A stretch of 23,437 nt of DNA from RGIG464 sp045643185 (GTDB lineage Bacteria; Myxococcota_A; Bradymonadia; UBA4248). Within the stretch, counting starts at the first letter, position 1; the number at the start of each line of letters is the position of its first letter. The stretch is from assembly GCA_045643185.1 (NCBI GenBank), contig JAZUKH010000088.1:1-23437 (forward strand), read 5' to 3'. Below, one piece after another: positions 16,415-23,437 of the stretch. The translations under genes and the position numbers were made by a program. The notes under the pieces are model-generated. The model was given only the letters and a program-made list of their open reading frames with translations, did not search any database and was not told where the DNA came from.

Positions 16415-18490
16415 TTAATCGATACTAGCACTCAAATGAGAACAAAGACCGTCTCTGCATTTGTCATTCAACCCAAGGCAATCAGCATCAGTTGTACAAC
16501 CGCAAAGAGAATCGCCGTTCGTGCAAACGCTACCAAAATATGTATATTTATCCCAACCATAGTAAGCGCACGGCGTGCTATCCTTGATTTTGCCACCGGT
16601 GCAATGAACCATCATGTTTTGGCGGCACTCAGTGTTGTAACCGTCGCATGTGTTGGCTGCCGGGTCGAGCTCACAGTAATGTTTGGCGGTGTTGCACTTG
16701 TAGCCCCTCTTACAATCCGTATCGACATAACAACCGCAGTTGGCATACTGCTCAGTATTATCATAAATATCGTTGACTGAAAACTCTACGCATTTTGCGC
16801 CTAAACTATTTGAGGTGGTGCAAAGATGCGATTTAGCGCTGACTTTTGCCCCATTTTGGCAGGCAATGACCTTCTCGCCTTCGCAGTACATGAAGCCTTT
16901 TGAATCGGATTGGCTGCATCTATCATAAACACAGACGCTGTCTTCACAAAGATATCCATTCGGACAATCGCTTTTGTTATTGCAACCACATTTTTCGTCT
17001 ACACAGATGTGGCCGTTGTTATTGTCAGCACATTCATTATTATTGGAACATCCTTTGATACAGACGCTATTTTCACAATAATATCCATCGAAACAATCGG
17101 ATTTGGAATTGCATCCACATTTTTTATTCATACAAATATGGCCATTGGTATCATTAGTGCAATTACTATTATTGGTGCATCCGATATCACAAACGCCGTT
17201 TATGCAAAAAAATCCATCTCTACAGTCAGCTTTCGTATTGCATCCACATTTGTTATCTTTACAGATGAAACCGTGGTCTTCAACATTGTCAGCGCAATCA
17301 TCATTGTTGAGACATTCTTTGCAAGTGTTCACCGTAGTGTCACAAACGGGCGTAAGTGGATAATCGCAGTCACTACTGTCAAAACATCCGCACGTATTAT
17401 TGTCCATGCAAACACTGCCATTATTAGCCTCAACATACCAACAATCGTAATCTTCATTGCATTCGACGCACGTATTATTTTTGCTGCAAACCCCGTCTAA
17501 ACAATGTATATCATCCCAGCATTCCGTTGTAGCGCAGAATTCTCTTTTCTCATCGCAGTGATTTGATTCGCAATTACCGATGGTTAAATTCATTAATTTT
17601 GCATCTTCCTCGGAATCAACTTGGTATGCACTGATTTTATTCGATGAATCCAAGGCACAAATATAAACATCTTGCCAGCCAGAGTGCTCACGATATCCTG
17701 AACTGTTGTCGTCAAGACCGTCTTTACATTTGTAGACGATCTGGGATTCGTTTTTGCAATCGATGTCTTTGGTATAATCACGGCAACCATGGCGATAGGG
17801 GGAACCGGTTTTTATAAAATCAGACAGGTCGTATTCCGCGCAATCACAGCCATATAGACCTACAACTTTAAGCAATCCACCGCTGCAATACACTAGATCG
17901 CCATCTATACAGAATTGGAGATCACTCCATTCGGGGGCGCAAGGACTATTATAAACGTCATAGTATCGATTATAGGTATCGATCATCTTTTGTGGAATGC
18001 ATGCGTGTCCGTAGGCGACTTCGTCTGTTTTACATTTGACGATGCAATCACCTTTTTCACAGGAAAGACCTTTGGCGCAAGCGTTCAGATTTTTCCACTG
18101 GTTGTTGACACATTCCTGTGGCACACCATCTTTGCTGCACTGACGCTGGTTGGCTGTACAAACTTTTTGTGACGTAGGATCGTCTGGCTTTTTACAGTTA
18201 TCACCCGTGCACGTAGGATCGTCTTGTTTTTTACAGTTATCACCCGTACACGTTGGGTCATCCGGCTTTTTGCAGTTATCGCCAGTGCAAGGCTGATCAT
18301 TTTGAGCATAAGTGCAATCCCATTTGCCCTGGTTGCACGTGCAGTAGGTGCTGTTTTCAGGAAAGGGAAGCCCCGCACAGTCGTCGGATCTACCGTTATT
18401 TTCACTGTCATTGCAGGCAATACAGCCCATCGTAGCCAAAGCCGTGAGTATTGCAAACAAGGTCGTTTTGCGAGCAAATAATGATTTCAT
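16415..18490 (-). CDS. Large Cys-rich repeat protein, probable surface lipoprotein
   Basis: ATG 18490 is preceded by GAGG with about 7 bases spacing. The N-terminus MKSLFARKTTLFAILTALATMGCIAC is a signal peptide with a lipobox-like end (TMGC or CIAC), not a perfect consensus. Next come three 13-residue repeats CTGDNCKKPDDPT (residues ~67-105), an acidic, Thr/Pro/Lys linker. The rest is a chain of small Cys-rich modules; the clearest are 43-residue units of the type GCNxKxDCxxGYxCxxSVCxxGCxxNxxC...GHICxxxKC, repeated two and a half times around residues 385-525. The pattern resembles Dickkopf- or EGF-like disulfide modules common in exported proteins of Myxococcota relatives. No enzyme domain is visible. 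Adhesion or surface binding is a guess. It shares module style with the proteins at 3474 and 19499. Confidence 0.8.
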   Translation of the reverse strand: MKSLFARKTTLFAILTALATMGCIACNDSENNGRSDDCAGLPFPENSTYCTCNQGKWDCTYAQNDQPCTGDNCKKPDDPTCTGDNCKKQDDPTCTGDNCKKPDDPTSQKVCTANQRQCSKDGVPQECVNNQWKNLNACAKGLSCEKGDCIVKCKTDEVAYGHACIPQKMIDTYNRYYDVYNSPCAPEWSDLQFCIDGDLVYCSGGLLKVVGLYGCDCAEYDLSDFIKTGSPYRHGCRDYTKDIDCKNESQIVYKCKDGLDDNSSGYREHSGWQDVYICALDSSNKISAYQVDSEEDAKLMNLTIGNCESNHCDEKREFCATTECWDDIHCLDGVCSKNNTCVECNEDYDCWYVEANNGSVCMDNNTCGCFDSSDCDYPLTPVCDTTVNTCKECLNNDDCADNVEDHGFICKDNKCGCNTKADCRDGFFCINGVCDIGCTNNSNCTNDTNGHICMNKKCGCNSKSDCFDGYYCENSVCIKGCSNNNECADNNNGHICVDEKCGCNNKSDCPNGYLCEDSVCVYDRCSQSDSKGFMYCEGEKVIACQNGAKVSAKSHLCTTSNSLGAKCVEFSVNDIYDNTEQYANCGCYVDTDCKRGYKCNTAKHYCELDPAANTCDGYNTECRQNMMVHCTGGKIKDSTPCAYYGWDKYTYFGSVCTNGDSLCGCTTDADCLGLNDKCRDGLCSHLSASID
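18174..18290 (-). repeat. Three 39-bp tandem repeats inside the Cys-rich gene
   Basis: Units 18174-18212, 18213-18251 and 18252-18290 encode CTGDNCKK-(P/Q)-DDPT three times in frame. Units 1 and 2 are nearly identical in DNA; unit 3 has drifted. Multiples of 13 codons can expand or contract without breaking the frame. Confidence 0.85.
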
Positions 18491-18634
18491 ATAAGCCTCT
18501 CTAAAAGCGAAAACAATTAACTATCTAATACTGACAAAAAAAATCGCCCCTCACACGTCGAAGCGATTATAGCGCGTAAAATTGTAGACATCAGTATGCC
18601 TAAGTCAAGTCATTATTTCGCTTAAATTTGAGCG

Positions 18635-18662
18635 CGTGCTATGGCCTTTGGCCATACGCACG
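18635..18662 (-). repeat. Solo bulged hairpin related in form to the palindromic repeat family
   Basis: CGTGCTATGGCC (18635-18646) pairs with GGCCATA-(C)-GCACG (18650-18662) around TTT. The only unpaired stem base is C18657, which is a G just before TAT when read on the minus strand, exactly as in copy B. The inner TATGGC/GCCATA is shared with copy B. G-rich flanks are missing. A second inverted repeat, TGTGCGGC/GCCGCACA, follows at 18666-18701. Confidence 0.55.
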
Positions 18663-18665
18663 GCG

Positions 18666-18701
18666 TGTGCGGCTTCTCGCTGTCGCTCAATACGCCGCAC
18701 A
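18666..18701. repeat. Inverted repeat, 8-bp GC-rich arms
   Basis: TGTGCGGC (18666-18673) and GCCGCACA (18694-18701) are exact reverse complements separated by 20 bases. It directly follows the hairpin at 18635-18662, so the two may form one compound element. Confidence 0.45.
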
Positions 18702-18814
18702 AACCATCATGCAGTCATCTACGCTCATTCGATAACAGGCATGCAGCCATTACCTTCATTGCAGCCTGTCCCAGACAAGCTAGTCCACTCCCGAATTGAA
18801 ATGCTAAAACTCAA

Positions 18815-18842
18815 ATAGGCGATCGCAATATCGATCGCCTAT
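18815..18842 (-). terminator. Probable terminator of the small lipoprotein gene
   Basis: ATAGGCGATCG (18815-18825) pairs exactly with CGATCGCCTAT (18832-18842), an 11-bp stem with a 6-base loop. On the minus strand the stem is followed by TTGAGTTTT, a loose T-rich tail. It lies about 140 bases past the stop at 18981. Confidence 0.55.
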
Positions 18843-18980
18843 CGTCGTCTGTTATGACCGTCAATTCTGCACTTATATCTTTGATCCCCCGAGCTTTCCT
18901 CCATAAATGCCAATTAAGCTTTCCTTGATTACAGGATAACCATTGTATTTGGCTATCCGCTAAACCATCTGCATTCTTAA

Positions 18981-19388
18981 TTATTGAGCGTGGCTCAGAT
19001 CGTAATATTTCGAATCATATTTATAAACATAATCCATGACGACTGCATTTTTCTCATCATTCCAACATTCGGTCTCAACGACATCCTCGTCGTAGCAAGC
19101 CCCACTTGAAGCATCATGATTATACTCACAAATAAGAAGATCCAATATTTCGTCTTTGCAGGCAGGCAAATTCGTGAGTTCTTCGATGCACAAGTCAACC
19201 GCCTTATCTTGAACTTCTTGCGATCGTTCAAATGTGTCGTGAAATTCAATAATTTGTGCGGCATCACCGTTCTGTTTCTGAAAATGATCGCAGATTTCTG
19301 AAATCGTCGGAGTCGATTCTTCTGAACATGCGACAAAACCAGAAGCCAATACAGGAATCATAAAACCGGTTAATAATACTTTTTTCAT
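18981..19388 (-). CDS. Small lipoprotein of unknown function
   Basis: ATG 19388 is chosen over the longer frame to 19457 because a perfect AGGAGG sits 6 bases upstream and the protein then starts with a lipoprotein signal, MKKVLLTGFMIPVLASGFVAC, with likely lipidated Cys21. The mature protein is about 115 residues, acidic, and carries six cysteines (in EICDHF, DLCIEE, PACKDE, LLICEY, GACYDE and TECWND), enough for three disulfides. I recognise no family. It lies between two Cys-rich repeat lipoprotein genes on the same strand, separated from the upstream one by 110 bases that include a hairpin. It is probably a periplasmic or surface-anchored partner, but this is inference from context only. 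Confidence 0.75.
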   Translation of the reverse strand: MKKVLLTGFMIPVLASGFVACSEESTPTISEICDHFQKQNGDAAQIIEFHDTFERSQEVQDKAVDLCIEELTNLPACKDEILDLLICEYNHDASSGACYDEDVVETECWNDEKNAVVMDYVYKYDSKYYDLSHAQ

Positions 19389-19449
19389 AATGAGCCTCCT
19401 ATAAGAAAATGGCCAAAAAAGGAAAAGAAAACTATATTTTAGTGACTCA

Positions 19450-19471
19450 GATCTCATCTTATTATGAGATC
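19450..19471. terminator. Possible terminator hairpin after the 382-residue Cys-rich gene
   Basis: GATCTCAT (19450-19457) pairs exactly with ATGAGATC (19464-19471) around six bases, 28 bases past the stop at 19499 on the minus strand. No clear T-tract follows. Confidence 0.4.
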
Positions 19472-19498
19472 CAGATCATTCAACTACGAATTCATAAA

Positions 19499-20647
19499 CT
19501 ATGAATTTGTACACATCCCATTAAGGCAAATATCGCCTTCATTCGGGCATTCGCAACTCAAACGACACTGTACACACGTATTCATAACGCAGATCATACG
19601 ATCGCCACAATCAGAATCCACACGGCATTGGACATCATCTTCGCATTCATAGGCAGCGTTACAGATACGGCCTTCACCGCATTCGTCGTCACTGAGGCAT
19701 TCAGGTCGAACAACACACTTATTATCCATACAGACCTGACCATCAACGCAGTTGGCATCGATGACGCACGTTCCAGCCGCCATACACTCGCCATCGACAC
19801 ACAAACCGCTTTCGCATTCTGACGCAAACACGCATTCGATCTCACGGGAAGTATCGCAATCTTCTCCCATGCAAGCGATGCAGCGACCATCAGAACACAT
19901 TTCTCCATCATCACAATCATCATTCACTGAACATTGAGCTTTTGCGCATCCACCATCGATGCACAGACCGCCCGCACAATCTGAATCAACAACACATTCG
20001 TCCGATACGCAGGAACCATTGACGCACGCACCATGACGACAATCTGAATCTAAACGACATTCAACCACACGACATGAACCATTAACACACACACCTTTAT
20101 CGCAATCTGAATCTATATTACAATCAACACAGGAACCATCAACACATGAGTTTATACAATCATCATGATCGCAAACTTGAGACACACATTTGCCATTGTT
20201 ACAAACGCCGTTTGGACATTCAATATCGGTAAAGCACTGAGCAGGGGCGCAATGATCACCGAGACAAAGACCGCTTTCGCAATCTGAATTATCATAACAT
20301 TTATTATCACGAAGAGACATGCAAACTTGATTGACGCATCGTTCCTGATCGCCACAATAGGAATCATCTAAGCAGAATGTCGGAATATCAAAATCATCGA
20401 ACCCACATAAATCGCAGGGTTGATCATCGCCAGCGTTGACGTCTTCATTGAAATAATAGCACTCCAAGCTCGCTTGACTGTCGTTCCATATACAGTAACG
20501 CTTTTCAGGAGCAGGCTGAAAAACAGGAACTGAGTAACCACATGAAGAACAATAATAGTCATCGTCATAATCATGATCGACGATGATGCAGCCACTGATC
20601 ATCGTAAGCGAAAACAATGAAACAATAATAGCGAATAATGGCTTCAT
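19499..20647 (-). CDS. Cys-rich tandem-repeat lipoprotein
   Basis: ATG 20647 follows GAGGGG and TAGG within 15 bases. The signal peptide ends in a clean lipobox ISGC (Cys20), then an acidic HDYDDDYY stretch. From residue ~95 to the end the protein is a string of about ten short modules of the form C-x-x-(D/N)-x-D-C-x-x-G-x-C-(V/I)-(N/D)-G-x-C, for example VECRLDSDCRHGACVNGSC. Each has four to six cysteines and acidic residues that could bind calcium. This module type recurs in exported proteins of Myxococcota and relatives, often as surface stalks; no catalytic domain is present. It is the most regular of the three Cys-rich proteins in the window. Folding would need periplasmic disulfide formation, for which the DsbA-like protein at 8494-9330 is a candidate. 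Confidence 0.85.
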   Translation of the reverse strand: MKPLFAIIVSLFSLTMISGCIIVDHDYDDDYYCSSCGYSVPVFQPAPEKRYCIWNDSQASLECYYFNEDVNAGDDQPCDLCGFDDFDIPTFCLDDSYCGDQERCVNQVCMSLRDNKCYDNSDCESGLCLGDHCAPAQCFTDIECPNGVCNNGKCVSQVCDHDDCINSCVDGSCVDCNIDSDCDKGVCVNGSCRVVECRLDSDCRHGACVNGSCVSDECVVDSDCAGGLCIDGGCAKAQCSVNDDCDDGEMCSDGRCIACMGEDCDTSREIECVFASECESGLCVDGECMAAGTCVIDANCVDGQVCMDNKCVVRPECLSDDECGEGRICNAAYECEDDVQCRVDSDCGDRMICVMNTCVQCRLSCECPNEGDICLNGMCTNS

Positions 20648-21372
20648 AACCTACCCCTCTCAACAAATAAGCTGTTCAAATCATTGATATCAAACGGCAT
20701 AAGCATCATCGAATATCAGGCGCGTCGTTATTGCAAGCTGTATGCCAACACAAAGTCTACGAAAAAATTATCCCATTATTTTGAGAAAGTCCGTTATCGC
20801 AGAATGTTCACTCGTGTTACCGACGACGCTATATTAATGTATAGAGCAAGATTTCCAACTCACTGTCACACTGTTACCAACGGCATCTGACATGCAAAAA
20901 TTTGATGAAGCCCCGAACATCAATAAGGCAAAATTGAGGTATCCATAGGGTAAAAACCACGAGTTTTTACCCCAAAGCTACTTCATTTTAGGTATCTCTA
21001 CCCAATTTTTTGAACGATCAAATCCTTCTCCCCACCAAACGCGTTCACGCGAAACATTCTTTGACGCAACTCACGTCCGACAACGTGATATCTGCCGCTA
21101 TTGACGTGATTTCTTTCATCCCTAGTTCCGGTTATATTATGGCAATTCTGTTGGAGAAGCGTCTGGTTCCAACGACGCAGTCATTCTCGCATCAAAAACT
21201 TTGTCTTGATTAACGATTTTTGTGTTAAACTCGTCTCTACGAGGGGGCTTTTTTTGCCCAAAATTTTCGTAATTCATCTGTCAGTTTTTGCAGTGATGGT
21301 TTGTCCTTCATCCGTTGACGACGAATACATGAAAACAATATATTCTGATTTACTGGAGAGCGAAGGATATAT
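20648..21372. other. AT-rich intergenic region without supported genes
   Basis: Short plus-strand frames (20684-20890, 21010-21213, 21206-21409) use poor starts, lack ribosome sites and show no domain, so I do not call them. The region should contain the promoter of the minus-strand Cys-rich gene. The one notable structure is the nested inverted repeat at 20929-21012. Confidence 0.5.
20929..21012. repeat. Nested inverted repeat, about 84 bp
   Basis: The inner hairpin GGGTAAAAAC (20948-20957) pairs exactly with GTTTTTACCC (20963-20972) around CACGA. The outer arms CAAAATTGAGGTA (20929-20941) and TACCCAATTTTTTG (20999-21012) are also roughly complementary, with a few mismatches or gaps. GGTATC occurs inside both halves. 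It could be a remnant of a small mobile element or a structured RNA; no transposase is near. Confidence 0.45.
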
Positions 21373-21501
21373 ATGTTGGTGGCCGACAAGAAGAGACTAT
21401 CCGTTTTGATTGAGTTTATTTCTCAAAATAGATCACCGATTGTTAATAATGTAAATAATGAGAAGTATCGGGTGACGATAAAATCTGAAGAAATCGAGTA
21501 A
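21373..21501 (+). CDS. Possible small protein, 42 residues
   Basis: ATG 21373 is preceded by GAAGGA with about 5 bases spacing, a good ribosome site. The product begins MLVADKKRLSVLIEFISQ and ends KYRVTIKSEEIE, mixed charged and hydrophobic like a real folded peptide. I recognise no family. It lies upstream of and convergent with the recombinase gene. It may be a small accessory gene or a fragment of a decayed one. Confidence 0.3.
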   Translation: MLVADKKRLSVLIEFISQNRSPIVNNVNNEKYRVTIKSEEIE

Positions 21502-21602
21502 TCACTAGGTCTCGATATCTGACGATATGCTCGCCAACACGCATCTCTTGTCATTTCATGGCCGAAACTGTGGTACCCCCAACTTCGTGTAAGCGCTTAA
21601 TG

Positions 21603-22679
21603 TCATGGGTTAAGTTTATTTGGGCCTAAAACACCGTACATGCCAAAGTCGGAAGCCATGGAAGGACTTCCGGCTTGTTTAATTATCTCATCAAACCTTT
21701 GCTGATACTCGATCATTATTTCGTCAGCCCGGCTTTGATCGGGATGTAGATAGTGAATCGAATTTGCTGTACGCCCTTCATGTGTAAATGCCTCAGCCCA
21801 AAACTCACTCTCAGTCATTCGAAATACCTCTGAAATGAAAAAATGCTTTGCAGCATACAGCGAAACATCTTTCCCAAGCACTTCATGAATGATCGAGTTA
21901 AGCGCATTTGTCATTGTAGAATACGATCTACGCCAAAAACACTCCAACGTCTCACAGCCAGTATACTCGTTTGTAAAATGTTGCTCATAAAACGACTTTT
22001 CACGAGCTCGCTGTATCTCTGAGATCAATATACACACTTTTCTTGAAAGAATATGGCTTACGCGCTGACTCCGTTCAGTTTTGTGTGAATAAAACCTGTA
22101 GTGCCCATCCGTAATTTTTCTGGCATCAAACAAATAAACGTCCTTTGGACGTTGCCCCGTCTCAAAACAAAGAATAAAAAATAACTGAAGTTCATTAATG
22201 TTTGCCAGCGATTTTCTTTCTCGAATCGCATTTAAGACCATTACAGCTTGAGCATATCCTAGCTCGACTGTTTTCCTTTCTTTGGCACATTTAGGTGTCT
22301 TTATGCTGTCACAAGGATTTGATCCTTTGTGAACTCCAGAAAGAATAAGCCGCCGGAAAACAATGTTTGCGTCATGATACCGCTCCCGCATCGAGGCTTT
22401 GCTTTTACACTCTTCATAGATGGATTTATTCAACGTTCTAACGTTGTAGTCGTCGATTTCGTTTTGAAAACGCTTCACAGAGCAAAGGCAAAGCCCTGAA
22501 ACAGCTCTTATGTATGCTTTTATTCTTTTCTCTGAGCTCTGCCGCAAAGACCACACCTTAATGATCGCTTTGACAAGCTCTCCTTCCGCCTTCTTGATAA
22601 ACTCAGGAAACGATATCGATTTTTCTTTCCGCGCTTGTGACTGCATTTTCGTTTGTACCTGCTCGATTTCACGCCGCAA
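21603..22679 (-). CDS. Tyrosine recombinase/integrase, main reading frame
   Basis: Site-specific recombinase of the phage-integrase family. Residues ~20-130 are the helical core-binding domain; the catalytic domain follows. Visible catalytic positions are Arg177 (ETGQRPKD), Lys200 (SHKTERSQR), His300 (FTHEGRTANS) and nucleophile Tyr310 (IHYLHP). The usual H-x-x-R box is changed: LYAAKHFF has Tyr275 and Lys278 where His and Arg are normally found. The frame opens at 22709, and its first usable start is TTG 22679, with ATG 22646 as an alternative, neither with a good ribosome site. A convincing N-terminal continuation lies in another frame upstream (22704-22868), so this is probably the larger part of a gene broken or shifted at an A8 run. 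It is next to the CRISPR array. I am confident of the family, unsure of activity. Confidence 0.8.
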   Translation of the reverse strand: MRREIEQVQTKMQSQARKEKSISFPEFIKKAEGELVKAIIKVWSLRQSSEKRIKAYIRAVSGLCLCSVKRFQNEIDDYNVRTLNKSIYEECKSKASMRERYHDANIVFRRLILSGVHKGSNPCDSIKTPKCAKERKTVELGYAQAVMVLNAIRERKSLANINELQLFFILCFETGQRPKDVYLFDARKITDGHYRFYSHKTERSQRVSHILSRKVCILISEIQRAREKSFYEQHFTNEYTGCETLECFWRRSYSTMTNALNSIIHEVLGKDVSLYAAKHFFISEVFRMTESEFWAEAFTHEGRTANSIHYLHPDQSRADEIMIEYQQRFDEIIKQAGSPSMASDFGMYGVLGPNKLNP

Positions 22680-22703
22680 TTTTGCTATGGCCCTATTTGC
22701 CGC

Positions 22704-22868
22704 TTTTTTTTAGCTCTCTGATCTTTTTTGTTTTTCTGACTATCGTTTGCTGCCGATCAATTCCAAACACGTTCAAACGCACGTAAAGACAACCTGAATT
22801 GTCATCCTTGAAAGACCACGAAATCCAGATAACCTTCCCGGAAGGTTTCGTCTCAATTTTTTAGTCAT
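22704..22868 (-). pseudogene. Out-of-frame N-terminal segment of the tyrosine recombinase
   Basis: Read on the minus strand, this stretch encodes GKVIWISWSFKDDNSG...CLYVRLNVFG...IRELKK, which looks like the arm-binding N-terminal domain of an integrase and continues naturally into KAANRAIAKLRREIE of the main frame. ATG 22868 has GGAG (22875-22878) with ideal 6-base spacing. Joining them needs one extra A in the A6 run (T6 at 22857-22862 on the plus strand) and one fewer A in the A8 run (22704-22711). The restored protein would be about 421 residues. Both changes fall in homopolymers, so sequencing error, slippage or true decay are all possible. Confidence 0.65.
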
Positions 22869-23021
22869 ACAAAACTCCGATATTTCGACCAATAATTCAG
22901 ACATTCTGATAGTACAATCATCGTACAGCAACAAGTTTCGAACGTGGACACGTCAGCTTTTTATTTTTCAACCCCCTAGAATCATCAAAACAGTCACCGC
23001 GAATCAGTAGGTCTACGCACA

Positions 23022-23437
23022 CAACAGACACCACAGATGCAGGGAACAGCTAAATTGGCATAGGCTACGGCCAGCGATCCTCGCATCACCCCCGCAGATG
23101 CGGGGAACAGTCCACCGGCTAATGACAATCCTTATAAAGATAAGGATCACCCCCGCAGATGCGGGGAACAGAATATGAACACGAAACAACAGCCGATTCA
23201 AGCAGGATCACCCCCGCAGATGCGGGGAACAGCGTCTAAAAGCACCTTGAATTCTCGTAACGTCAGGATCACCCCCGCAGATGCGGGGAACAGAAAAAGC
23301 CACAAAGAATGCAAGTAAACGGCATGGGCTCACCCCCGCAGATGCGGGGAACAGAGTGCCCGCTCCATGCCGAGACGTCGAATGCGAGGATCACCCCCGC
23401 AGATGCGGGGAACAGCTGATGATAACATGGTTTTTTC
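23022..23437 (-). CRISPR. Type I-E-like CRISPR array, leader-distal end (7 repeats, 6 full spacers, truncated by window)
   Basis: Repeats of 28 bp begin at 23022, 23083, 23144, 23205, 23266, 23327 and 23388, an exact 61-bp period with 33-bp spacers. The repeat has the CCCCGC/GCGGGG stem and ends GGGGAACAG on the plus strand. Read on the minus strand it starts CTGTTCCCCGC, the orientation of type I-E repeats that begin GTGTTCCCCGC, so crRNA should be transcribed leftward from a leader beyond the right edge. In agreement, the leftmost repeat (23022-23049) is decayed in its left half, as is usual at the leader-distal end. The repeats at 23083 and 23327 each carry one change near their left end. 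No cas gene is in the window. A seventh spacer begins at 23416. Confidence 0.97.

Larger units (their letters stand above)
18491..18980. other. 490-bp intergenic region with several hairpins
   Basis: No gene is supported. It should contain the promoter of the large Cys-rich gene (-) near 18491-18600, which is AT-rich, and the 3' end of the small lipoprotein transcript. Three inverted repeats occur: 18635-18662, 18666-18701 and 18815-18842. The remainder shows nothing I can name. Confidence 0.5.

Noticed and set aside
16910..17500. 196-residue plus-strand frame inside the large Cys-rich gene
   Set aside because: Ile/Thr-rich mirror of Cys/Asn codons; the minus-strand reading carries the regular cysteine modules.
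20684..21409. Three short plus-strand frames (67-68 residues each)
   Set aside because: No ribosome sites, mostly non-ATG starts and no domain; only the separate 42-residue frame at 21373 has a good ribosome site.
22869..23021. Possible tRNA or attachment site between recombinase and CRISPR array
   Set aside because: No T-loop sequence (GTTCRA-type) with a matching acceptor stem and no direct repeat pair could be found by eye.
21603..23437. A complete CRISPR-Cas system including a Cas1-like integrase
   Set aside because: The nearby integrase has tyrosine-recombinase motifs, not Cas1 motifs, and no other cas gene is visible in the window.

Overview
The window reads as a bacterial chromosome segment, probably from a Gram-negative lineage related to the former Deltaproteobacteria (Myxococcota/Bradymonadota-like). 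The reasons are several secreted lipoproteins built from Cys-rich repeats of the type C-x-x-D-x-D-C-x-x-G-x-C, a Sel1-repeat lipoprotein and a DUF3472 lipoprotein. The lineage is an inference; no rRNA or tRNA gene is visible. The enzyme genes look fairly GC-rich. The Sel1 gene and the right-hand 2.8 kb (integrase and flanks) look clearly AT-richer.

Layout, left to right. (1) 488-3241 (+): a UvrA2-like ABC ATPase fused at its C-terminus to a TrmO/TsaA methyltransferase-like domain. (2) 3474-5300 (+): lipoprotein with a Cys-rich N-terminus and DUF5077/DUF3472-like domains. (3) 5523-8282 (-): Sel1-like lipoprotein. (4) 8494-9330 (-): exported thioredoxin/DsbA-like protein. (5) 9787-13779 (+): a tight four-gene operon of ATP-grasp ligase, alpha/beta-hydrolase esterase, GshA-type glutamate ligase and YafJ/EgtC-type class II amidotransferase. 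(6) 13900-16214 (-): cytosolic 5'-nucleotidase-type metallophosphatase and a YkgJ-type Cys-cluster protein. (7) 16415-20647 (-): two long Cys-rich repeat lipoproteins with a small lipoprotein between them. (8) 20648-21602: mostly non-coding. (9) 21603-22868 (-): tyrosine recombinase whose N-terminal part is separated from the main frame by two shifts in A-runs. (10) 23022 to the window end: the leader-distal end of a type I-E-like CRISPR array, seven repeats with a 61-bp period; no cas genes are in the window.

The four-gene operon is the best candidate for an undescribed system. Two amide-bond-forming ligase types sit with an Ntn-type amidotransferase/amidase and an esterase in start-to-stop spacing, which suggests one pathway making or trimming a gamma-glutamyl small molecule; the product cannot be read from sequence. 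A second candidate is an intergenic hairpin family: three full copies (3319-3388, 5365-5432, 8363-8472) whose central stems differ in sequence yet keep their pairing and keep one unpaired G before the TAT of the 5' arm. Two solo hairpins (16374-16399, 18635-18662) have the same architecture.
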